From Orthonyx spaldingii (taxonomy: Eukaryota > Chordata > Aves > Passeriformes > Orthonychidae), in the NCBI GenBank assembly GCA_013397795.1, contig VZTJ01003855.1:887046-951045 (forward strand): a stretch of 64,000 nt of DNA, in the 5' to 3' direction. Positions within the stretch are counted from its first letter, which is position 1, and the number at the start of each line of letters is the position of its first letter. Below, piece by piece: positions 51,521 to 61,588 of this stretch. The position numbers and the translations under genes were made by a program. Below the pieces are notes generated by a model that saw only the letters and a program-made list of their open reading frames with translations, was not told the DNA's origin and did not search any database.

Positions 51521-53700
51521 CTCTGGAGTTAAATCCCATCACTCCTCGGATGTCATTCACAGCTGGGAGATCTTCAGCATATTTCCCTGGAGTCTCAGAG
51601 AACTCAGCAACAGAGAACTGACCAGTGTTGGTGATAAAACAGGAAACCAGAATAATTTGGTTTAGTTGCTTAACAAACTCCAGACTCAGGCCAAGCCTCA
51701 GTCCTGGGACAGCCAAGATGAAGCCTCTGCACTCTCTGCACTCAAGCTCTGGCGACAGCAGTGCCATTAAACAGCCCAGAGCACAGAGTGCAGCTGTGCA
51801 GCACGACAGCAAAGGGCTCCTTTTCCAAACGGAGCCCTGAGGTGTCATGCAGGGAGTGCTGCTGCTCCCAGGGGGCTCAGGGAGCTGCAGTAGCAGCCAA
51901 GGGAATGAGGGACTCTCCCAAAAGCAGGAGCCAGCACTCGCCCTGTGCAGAGCAGCAACATGAACGTTTCCCTCTCAGCAGGTTTTTCTTCTTCTCCTGC
52001 ATTTCTCTGCCATGCTTTGCTTTGCCATCTCACCCTGCTCACTTTCACAGCAGGGTTTTAGGCACCTCCTGTAAAATCCAAATTCTCCCTGCACTGCTGA
52101 AAATCCTTGCAAATATCACACCAAACTAAAGTAAATCAGTTTTGAAAGCAGCAGCATCTTCTAAACAAGACAGAAGCTGAAGCACGTTCTTTGCCAAGAA
52201 CATTATAGTTAAAGGATTATGTATTAAGTTGGCCAAAAACCCTAAGAATGTCTCAAACCATTTGTAACACAGAGAACTATTCCCACCCAGCACACTTTTT
52301 TATTTATTTCATAATTCTGACAAAGCACGCTCAGAGGAATTCTCTCTTCTCCCCATTCTGGTTCAAACCTATCACGCAGTGAGGCCAGGCTCTCCCTGCA
52401 GATGGTGTCTTTTCCCTTCGAAGAGAAAATGCTTCACCTCAAATTGCTATTTGTGCAATGCCTAGTGAGTTTCAGATTCATTTTATTTAAAATTCACCTC
52501 CAATATCTGACCACTGCCATTCATTAGAGATCAATTTGTCCACTTCTTATCCTTGAACAGCAGATGGATTAATGTTTGAATGGACCCAACAAGTACAATT
52601 CCTTCTGAGTGCCTGTGCTACATTCCAAGAAAAGGACACAGGGGCAGGCCTCCAGGGTTCCAGCTGTTCCAGGCAAACAAACGAATAACAAGATGCCAGA
52701 AACTCTGTCATTTCTGCTTCCTTTTGCTGGGAAAGAAAGTCACAGTGTGGTGCAGAGAAGCTGCAGCGTGGGAAGGGACTGTGCCTTCCCCCTCCTGGGA
52801 AAAGTGGGGCAAAACACAGAGCCCTCAGCAGGGACAAGGGAAACGCCCTGTGATACACCAGGCCCTGCTATTCCTACAAGGGAAAAGGTGATTGAAACCA
52901 GGCCTGGAGGAAGAACCTGTCCTGAAAGGATGCAGGAGGAGAAGCAGAAGACAGAGAGAAAGATTTGCCGTGCTCTATCTCATATATCTATTGAAGATCT
53001 TCCTATCAGGAAAGAGCTGCACAGACACATCTCAGAATTCTGGCCACATTAAATTCTGACTGTGTGGGCATTACCAGGATTAAATGGTGACAACAGCACT
53101 ATCTTTGTGCTTCTAATCCAAGGTTACAAATATAGATTGGTTTTATTCAACGTTATATCTAAATATGGAGAAATTGATGCAGTGTTCACAGTAAAGGACG
53201 GTGTTTTGAACACTGTCCCTCTGGATTTATTGCAGTGACTCCTGCTCAACTGCCATCTGTCACTAATCCAATTGAACAGACCAATTTATCAATTACTTCT
53301 GTAATATCTCGTTGTTCCCCGTTGTCCAAGGCAGATAGATCTGACTTGCACGTTTTTCTCCCCATCCCTCCAAATATTGTAAAAGCTGCAGTTGTGGTAA
53401 TGCTTACACACCATTCAGTTGACCAAGCTATGTAAAATTCTGGTTTAATCATGCTGCTTAAAGCAATCAAAACAGTGAAATAGAAATTTTTTATAGGTAT
53501 ATTAATAAACAAGGCCACGAAAGACATTTTCTACATGTACTTTTTCTATACAATAAACAAATTTTCCTGTCAGATCTTTATACCAATGATGCTGCTAATT
53601 CTGGATGTTTTCTGAAATATTAGTATGAACCTGTGGGTCAGAAGTAGTTCATATTTTCTAGTAATCTCACGCTGTAAAGGAGTTGTCTGGTTTGCTAATA
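51521..53700. other. Non-coding stretch
   Basis: No gene was recognised. Overlapping frames on both strands at 51625-52129 and 52547-53052 (up to 147 codons on +) show no domain. The segment 53220-53470 is open in one frame on each strand and looks single-copy, but has no recognisable protein. Confidence 0.5.
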
Positions 53701-53710
53701 ACTGCTGGAT

Positions 53711-53740
53711 GGGGTCAGGGAGGGAGGGAGGGAGGGAGAG
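53711..53740 (+). repeat. (GGGA)n tract with G-quadruplex potential
   Basis: Five GGG runs are each separated by a single A (53718-53736), preceded by GGGG at 53711-53714. Four or more GGG tracts with one-base loops fit the standard parallel G-quadruplex pattern. It is also a length-variable microsatellite. Confidence 0.95.
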
Positions 53741-54094
53741 AGGAGTTCCTGTTTATCACATGGATACTTCTCTGAAATGGTGGAACTGGTAAAAGGCCAC
53801 AGAGGTGGCATCGCTGACAAACACCACAGACCCTGCTGCACAAAGGTTTGTGTCTGACCCTGCTTTGGGCACAGTGAATTCTGATCCTATTATCATTTTA
53901 ATCTGCAGTATTGTAATGGTGTCTGCCTAGACATGGTGACAGTATCAAAGTACTACTTATAACACTGATTTATTTCATAATTAATGCACAAAGATCATTT
54001 TCAGCCTTGTGTAAGGCATAGAATGGTCAATATCCAGTAATTTGAATAACAAATTAATCTTTTAAACAATGGACTTTTCTGCTCCCAGAACTTC

Positions 54095-54143
54095 GATTGG
54101 CCAATCCTCTCACTATTGGCATCCGTTTGGAAATTGGAATTGG
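54095..54143. promoter_or_regulatory. Cluster of five CCAAT boxes
   Basis: The 12-bp perfect palindrome GATTGGCCAATC (54095-54106) holds two opposed CCAAT boxes. ATTGG recurs at 54115-54119, 54133-54137 and 54139-54143. Five NF-Y-type core pentamers in 48 bp is far above chance: about 125 are expected in the whole 64-kb window, counting both strands. Such clusters occur in promoters and some LTRs. No TATA box or gene is tied to it. Confidence 0.45.
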
Positions 54144-56389
54144 TGGTCTTCTCCTAGTGCTGGTCTAGTTCTGCTTTTAATCTGATTTAGTTCTTTGTTT
54201 AACCTTTTCTCCAGGGCTCCAACCTCTAACGATCACCTTTTCACCCACTCTTTTCCCTCAGCAGCCCCACTTTTCACCTGTGCTTCTGTTTATTGGCAGG
54301 TTTAGGAACCTGTCTGGGAAGCATTTTGCAGCCAAGAGCAGTCATCACTCCAAATCAACTGGAAGCTGCATGGATTGGGTGAGCACAACAGTGAAATCAA
54401 GTCAATAAAGCTACTGAAAGGCATGCTAACATTAAATCAGATTCTGCTCCATATTGCACAGCTTCTGCCTGGCTCAGGGCTGGCCTGGCAGACATTCCTG
54501 TCTGCCTGAAAAACGCAGGAGAACAGATTTATCTGCAACCATCTCCAGAAGCTTCTGGTAACAGACTTGCAAGACCAAAAAAATTTAAAGACCGACAAAA
54601 AAAAATTTTCTTAAAACAGTGACTTAAAATGATTTCTTCCTAGCAGGGGTGTTCCCACTGCCATTTTCATTTGGCTGAGGACAGTTTGGAAGCAATTCCT
54701 CTGCTCAGACCAGAGCTCTCTGCTAACACAGGGTCCTCAGCACCGTGGGCTGCTCTGCATATGGACTCTAATTGAGAGTTTGCTAATTGAGACAGGCATT
54801 TGTCCTCAGGAGGTTGAACACTCTTCTCTCGGGCAATACAATCTGGTTTATGGTGTGTTCTGTGCTTTGGTAATTTGTTTCCATTATATATTTGGACAAA
54901 GACCTTTGAGCAGCAGTACAGGAGGACGTAGGAAGGGAAAAATTATTCTTTAAAAAAAGGTGGCATTTCCAGTTGCCAAAACCCTTTCGAATGCCTGAAT
55001 AGTTGGGGGTTTTTTCTGTACCAGGGAATATTTTTTTTACAAGCTTAATTGGAGAGCTTGAGAGAAAGGAGAATGTGAACTAAGAGTGAAAAAAATGCCC
55101 ACATCTCATCTGTGGCTTCAAGTCATTGTACTCTAAGGTGAATTTCAAACTCACCCCAAAACATTAAGTGCCCCATTTCCTTAAACCCCACCAGGGAAAC
55201 AAGTTTTCAGTTTCAGCTATGAGATCTGCTTAATAAATTAATCACCGCTATAGAGCAGTAAAAGCTTAAAAATACCTATTAAATTCAGGAGAAACAAAAA
55301 TCATACTCCAGGTCTTTATTAAATCAGAAGAAATTGCAGAGAAATGTTACTGCAAGCAAGAACACGTGCTTATTTACCTGGAAGTTTTGTCTTACCTTGA
55401 CCTCTTTTCCCTCTCCAAATCAAAGCAAGCTTCAAAAGAGTCTCTTGAAGGAACTACTGAAAAAAAAAAAAATCATCATTTTTTACATGGTCAATAAAGT
55501 CACTGCAGAGAGCAGACACACAAATGGAAGTGAAATTCCCACAGAATGCCCCTTTCAACTGAAAGCAAGCTCAGAAAAATAACACTCTGTGTGGGCAGGA
55601 AAATTGACTTTTTTAGGTTCTTACAGAAGGGGAAGTATAAAAAAAATAATTTGTGATGCCAATGATGTTTTGTGTATGAATATTTTCAGCATTTCTCATG
55701 CAACTCCAAGGGATATTAGCATAGGATCTGCATGCCAGGGATTGTGGTAGGAAAAGCAGCACAATGCAGCAAAGTGCTGCAGAGCTGAGGAGCAGATTTT
55801 GGCCGGTAACACCTGCAGGTACATCAGCAACAAATGGAGGCTGGAGTTCAGCCCAAGTGACCCCTGTGTGTGTTTTACCTGGAGGTCCCATTCCATCCAT
55901 CAACCCTCCCACTGTGCGGTACAGGTAAGGCCAGAGCCAGCCACGTGGGCACATTGCAGCTGATTTCCCTGCTTACCTCATGGAGAGCTGGTTTATCACC
56001 CAACAAACCAGCTCCACATCAGCTGCCTACAGCAAATCCTGAGGAAAGATAAAATACAGCCTGTGTGGTGAGGGTGGTGGGAAGGTCTTTCATAACACAT
56101 TTTTTCCTTCTCTGCAAAATTCAGTGCCTGCCTATCATAGCACCAGCATAAAATGAACAGAACAAACCTTTCACATGAGGTTTGAGAATATCTTTTGCTT
56201 GGGCAACACCTCAAACACTTCCACGTGTCTCAGTTTTAAAGCGTCGAGTGCTGTGGGACGCACAGGGTACAGCTCCACCAAAGCTGCCAGCGCTGGAAAG
56301 GAATTTAAAAGCTCTGGGCAAAGAGATGCAGCACAGCAAGGCAGAGCTGGCAGCACTTTACACTCTGTTTGTGAGCCAGAATGACAACG
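54144..56389. other. Non-coding stretch
   Basis: Nothing supported. The frames near 55334-55954 are chance-like. At 56182-56400 a + frame ends in a helical-looking stretch (residues 38-65 rich in Leu, Lys and Ala), but there is no known family and a minus frame overlaps it. Confidence 0.5.
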
Positions 56390-56726
56390 CCAGCCCGTGA
56401 CTCAGCTGCTCGCCCTGTGTTCCCTGGCACGAGCAGAGCAATCGGAGTCACCGCGTGGGAGCCACGGCGGTGTCACCGACCCTGCCCCGCGTGCAGCCAC
56501 AGCAGCAGCAGCACCTGCAGCCTCCCAGCACTGCCCTGGGCTTCCCACCTCACCCACTGCTGCGTCACGCACAGACAAAAAGCTCACGAAAAGGTATAAT
56601 ATATATATGTGATATATTCACCCCAGCCCGTCCAGCCCCACGCAGCCCAGCCGGTGCCGCGGTGTCACTCGCGGAGCAGGAGATGAACCGGTGCCATCTG
56701 CGAGAGAAAATAAAGGGGAAGTGAGT
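56390..56726. promoter_or_regulatory. CpG-island-like segment
   Basis: By hand count 56401-56700 has about 22 CpG and about 63% GC, an observed/expected ratio near 0.75 (approximate). The neighbouring DNA is CpG-poor. An AT-rich insertion (about 56594-56620, TATAATATATATATG) splits the island. A good splice-donor match, GGGAA|GTGAGT, follows at 56721-56726. The overlapping + and minus frames (up to 89 codons) match nothing known. It may be the promoter and first exon of an unannotated transcript, or simply a GC-rich relic. Confidence 0.45.
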
Positions 56727-57517
56727 CCCAGCATCCCTGACAGCGTGGCACAGCCCTGGAGCTGAGAGAAAGCCGTGGAAGAAGGCAGCAGGGGTTCCCT
56801 CCTACCTCACAGAAAAACAGAGTTTGTTACATCCCACAGACTCCTCACTTGAGAAACCCGCTATGCACACCTGCACTTTCACTGCAGCTTTATCCTAGCT
56901 GAACACCTGCATGTGTAGGACTGTTTGTGCCTGAAGGCCCTGTAGTAGCAGGGCCAAGGATATCTTTAAAAAAATTAAAATATCATTAAACTAATTCAAA
57001 TGCATGTGAATGCTCACTAAGAAGAATTTAATTGATTTCAAAATATACTATTAATAGTTGACAAATCAAATCCAGTATTTGCAACAGGCAAGCTTTCAGC
57101 ATCTGAATTTTAGTTTAGGAAGTACTGTGTCCAAAGTGAAAAGTCTAGCATAATGTCAATACTCAAAGATGTCCAAGGAATAAAAAAAAAAAAGGAAAAA
57201 AGTCTTGGAATTCTGTTTACCCTTCTGCTCTTTTGAATATATCTATTTTATACAATTTCCAGTTGTTTTATACGACACACAATTAGTAGGTCAGAGGTAA
57301 CTCAATTTGAATTATACTGAGTTAAGCTGCTAAAGGAGACATCAGTAACAGATGGTGATTTCTGAAGGTGAGGGTTTGAATTCCTAAATCATTCATCACC
57401 AACAAGCTGTAAAAAAATAAATCACGAGCTACAGCATGTTTCAGTAAAATCTTACGACCAACTCAACAGACAGAAGTTTGCATGAATGCTGCTCAGTGAT
57501 GCACACACACATCCACA
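56727..57517. other. AT-rich non-coding stretch
   Basis: It lies between the CpG-rich segment and the short open frame. A 12-base A run occurs at about 57182-57193. Nothing else is seen. Confidence 0.55.
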
Positions 57518-57646
57518 TCAGGTGGGCAGGGGCTGTAACATCCATTCCTGCTCGTTGCACAGATATTTGATGAGTCGCTCAATACCCTGAGCGTGGATCA
57601 GATCGCATTGCTCGCTGTTGTAAAGATATTTCTTGTCTCCCTTATG
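57518..57646 (-). other. Short CpG-retaining open frame, possible exon, unidentified
   Basis: On the minus strand 42 sense codons run from 57646 to a TGA at 57518-57520. There is no ATG at the start. The translation is compositionally normal and reads like an amphipathic helix (YNSEQCDLIHAQ, then ERLIKYLCNEQEW, then LQPLPT). Seven CpG in about 65 bp survive in otherwise CpG-poor DNA. A possible acceptor is TAAG|GG, with a weak pyrimidine tract. The + strand is open too, and has a better acceptor, TTCCTGCTCGTTGCACAG|AT at 57562. I recognise neither peptide. It could be a terminal exon, a lncRNA exon or a conserved non-coding element. Confidence 0.25.
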
Positions 57647-57894
57647 TCAGGAGGCGTTATTGATTCAGTTTACCAGATCCTCACAGAAGCACTGAGGAAG
57701 TGCTGCCATCCACCTGTGCCAGCTGAGCTCCAGCCTGCAGTTACAGATCTCTGAGACACCAATCGATGGCTCTGCCATGACAATGAGCAGATGACTGAAA
57801 AGTAAATAACCTGGTTGTTTGCTTTAACAGGCTTTAACGGCACACACTTCACTTCCAGGTCGGGTTATAAGGAGCTTGAGAGAATAACTGTTCT

Positions 57895-57962
57895 TCTTTT
57901 TCGATTCTTATCATACCTGTCTTTTTGATTCTTATCTTGCTGTTTTGATTATCATATCTAAT
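57895..57962 (+). repeat. Three-copy degenerate 22-bp repeat
   Basis: The motif TTTTcGATTcTTATCat, followed by a short CTGT or CTG spacer, occurs three times in a row with about 22-bp spacing. Copies diverge by a few bases each. It is pyrimidine-rich. Confidence 0.75.
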
Positions 57963-60900
57963 CATTTCAAATAATGAACCTACAGATTCTACATACCTGA
58001 ATGATTTGTTCCCCTGTGACAAAGTCACCACACTTGTAAGAGTTGCTGATCCTCTGCCAGACCTTCAGCCAGGTGTGTCCCACATGCCACACACAGGACA
58101 CCTCAGCCAGGGGAATGTGGAACACCCCCAAGGAATCAGGAGCAGCCCCAGGGCACCAGGAGCACCGTGCCTGCCATCCCTCCACAGCTCAGTTCCCTCT
58201 CCCAGCCCCTGCTCCCACCTCGCTGCCCTCCTCAGCCTGAGTTCATGATTTCCCAAGCAGATGGCTGCTGCTGTAGGTAGATAAATTATAGCCAGCAGAA
58301 AGCAGGAAGTTTGGCATCACTGCCATGGTGAAAAACTGGATCCTCAGGGAAAAAAGCATTATATAGAACTTTACACTGCATCTAAAAAAAAAACCCGAAA
58401 TTTTTGAGGTTTGCTTTACAAAGCAAGCTAACAGTTTCCTTTCTTGTGCCTGAAGCTTTGCAATCACTCTGTTTCTGAACTGTATTTTTTCATTAGTCTT
58501 ATGCTTCCAAATATAATCTATTATTTGGCAGCAAAGGCAGCAAAACATTTGTTCCCTCTCAGTACAGCTGCAACCAATTGGATTTTAAAAAATGGTATTG
58601 GCTATCCAGCAGTCCTCTATCATGTTGATTTTTCCATGGAAACAGTGTTATATTTTGCTTTGGGGGGGTGGGTGGTGCTGGGAACAGGATGCAGAAATGC
58701 ATTTACAGTGTTCTCTGCTTTTCCAGTTCTCATCCCTCCTCACACCAGCAGAAGGGATTAGACCTGACTCCCCAGCTGCATCCTGGAAACTTGAAACTCT
58801 TTAAAAAGTATATTTGTATAAAACAACCTTTTGTCTTTTCATTCTCAGGCAGGGAAGCATAAACAAAGTCCAAACTATGTCATTATACCTAAAGAGGACA
58901 CTTGACACACCTCAGAACTACTCAACCACCTGGTGCCTGTATCCTTAAAACTGTAATTCCAGAACACACTGGAATGCCTGCAATGCCAAATCCATGGTTC
59001 ATTTCAAATTTGACATCTTATTACCAGTATTACTGAGTAAAAATGAAAAAAACTAAAAACCCAGAAGTGGTAGGGAGCAGATGAGGGGACAAACCTCATC
59101 TCATCCCCAGGTAAGATGTTTGCAGGGCTGAGGGCAGGGAAAGGGGGAAGGGAATTCCTCCCTTTCTGAATTGCAGCTTGCCTCTGCAAAACACAAGGAA
59201 AATAACACAAAACACAATGTGGAGAGAATCAAACACAAGCACATTGATTGAGCCGAGCGTTTCAGAGCAGTAGGACTCGTTCATCAAATACAAAAGTTCT
59301 GTTTTAAGGCTGAATTAGGAAGGGAAAAAAGAGAACCCACAGGAAACCACAGGAGCCCTGAGTGGCAATGCAATCACTGCTTGGGAAGAAGAGTTTGTCC
59401 CACAAGTGTGGAACAAGTCAGGAATGCTGTTGTTGGTCTTTGGCCTCCCACAGAAGTATTGCCTTGATAGATTCGCCGAGTTTCTGAGCATTTTGTGAGG
59501 TTCACTAGACATAAGCCAAACACATTAGAATGGGTTGCCTGATTTGGGTAGGATGTGGGAGAGAGGCTCCGATGCTAAATGAAGTTGTATTCTGCTGCTT
59601 GAAATCCAGCTCAGAAACTGTCATTGATTCTTCTGCTTGACTTCATCAATATTTAAGTTACTCAACTTTGACAAACATTTCATAATGTAGTTTCTGGTAA
59701 TTGTTCTCCTTATCTATAATAAATTTTCCATTATATTAAGTTTAATGAGCTATCCAAAATACTCCTACCTGCTCAAAACCACAAACACAAGCAGGATTTG
59801 ACAATATGATTATTTATCAGCCAGTGGGAGAAAGAATTAAAAATGCATATGGATGAAATGTGTGTTATCATTTTGAGGATTTAAAGACAAAAGGAATTTA
59901 AAATAAATAATTAGAACAATAGAAAAGAACAGACACAGATCAGAGAAAATACTCTCAGGGCATCAATGAGTAATTTATCAAATAGCACATAATAAATGAA
60001 ACTCAAGTCACAGGAGTGCCAGAGCAGTCTCCCTCTTAAACTCATAACCAGTACAGTTCTGCAAGGCATCTGTGCAAACAAAAGGCTTTGGAATAAGGAG
60101 AGAAAATCCCCTGTGCCTTCCACCTCATCTGCTGTCCCACTAAGTCAAAATCAGTTTTTGCTGCCTTCATCTCCTGTTAGCACTGCAAGTTGACAGAGAA
60201 TTTGTTTTCTTGTGGAAGCAGACAGATTTCCTAAATTTCAGCCAGTTGGGCCAGGACAAGCAGGCTGAGGCCATCAGTTTGGCATTAATGCAACTAAAAC
60301 TTATCTTTGCTTGTCAAGAGCTTGACAAGATTATTCATCAGTCATTCCCGAGTGACTTCTCAACCAAGGCAACTGAGGGAGTATTTAAAAAAGAAATCAT
60401 CAAAATCAACTCGGCACTCCAGGCAGAGTTATTTTAGTGGCTGACCCTGTGAAAAGAAGCCTATAGCAGCATCTTTAAAGTCACTTTGAGGAGCACAGGC
60501 TGATGTCAGATTTCATCTTTACTGGAGCCCAGCTGACTCACAGCAGATGCCTCACAACCAAGGCTTGGCACCACACTGCTGGATCCGTATGGATCCCGTG
60601 ACTGGCTTCAAGGTTTTAAAGTATGGAAAACCACAAGGTGGAATTCTTCATCATCCTAGTTTGGAATAAAATTTCAAGGCTCGAAGAGCTGTCTTTGCCC
60701 TAGACTCTAGAGCAGCGTGACAGAACCACAGGACAGTGTTTCATTAACATTAAGTGATTCTACTGTGCTTCAACTTCTTACAGCTAAGAATATGCAATTA
60801 TAACCTCTTCCCTGGTCTCTTTTCTTCAATTGACATTTTTTGATATTGAAGTCATGAAGTATTTCTCAGAATCATTGTCTAATTTGCACAATCCACATCA

Positions 60901-61540
60901 CTCTGCTTTTTGACCTTGCTTCATGCTCCACAGTAGAAACACATTTTAATTCCAGTAATCGTGCTGTGTTTACATTCTGAAGTGACAGAACTCAGACATT
61001 CACAAATGGCAATCAGATCCTTACAGAGTTTATGAAAAAGCTTTTTATTTTCTAATGACTTTCCCTGCTTTGCTTGCAGTCCCCATGCTTTACCCCTCCC
61101 CAGCAGCACACAAGCCCTCGTGCCCCATCTCCCAGGACAGCAGGAGGTGCCCGATGAGGAGGCAGTGCCCAGGCAATTTTCCTCCCCTCACATGTTGTCA
61201 ACAAGGTCATCAGTAAATGTCACCGAACAAGTAACATTCCTCATTATTCCAGGCCCTCCAAAATAAATCAGTTCCATCCCATGTGCAATTTCTACAGAAA
61301 ACCAGCATGGCCCCAGTGCTGGGAATTCCTCCAGCATCCTCATTTTTGGACTTGCCCAGTACTGAAGTTCCTTGTGGCTCTCACTGCTGACACTTGCTTT
61401 GCAGTCTCAGCCGTGGCTTTTATGGAGTAACAAGCTCCTGTTGCTCACTTACACTTTTATTTTATATCCTCAGTGTTGATTTAATAGAAGCAAATCAAAA
61501 GTGGAAGTGTTTGCCTGCTGTACAAATTTACCTGACATAA
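57963..61540. other. Non-coding stretch
   Basis: No gene was recognised. Overlapping frames on both strands at 58006-58256 and 58444-58862 show no domain. The rest is AT-rich. Confidence 0.55.
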
Positions 61541-61588
61541 GAGAATCATAGAATGGCCTGGGAGGGACCTGAAAGATCATCTTGTTAC
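61541..61588 (-). repeat. CR1 LINE extreme 3' end
   Basis: GAGAATCATAGAATGG followed by CCTGGGAGGGACCTGAAAG and ATCATCTTGTTACC is the antisense of the last 50 bases or so of CR1, with one and a half terminal octamers. The copy is very short. Confidence 0.85.

Noticed and set aside
51276..51848. 190-codon minus frame
   Set aside because: About 40% of it is the CR1 3' end (mostly untranslated in the element) and the rest is flanking sequence. No reverse-transcriptase or other motif is present.
56182..56400. 72-codon + frame with a helical-looking C-terminal half
   Set aside because: No recognisable family, an overlapping minus frame, and no splice or start context that singles it out. Kept only as a note.
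56397..57646. A two-exon + coding gene joining the 56720 donor to the 57562 acceptor
   Set aside because: Splicing the best + frame across these sites meets a stop within about ten codons of the second exon. A non-coding transcript remains possible.
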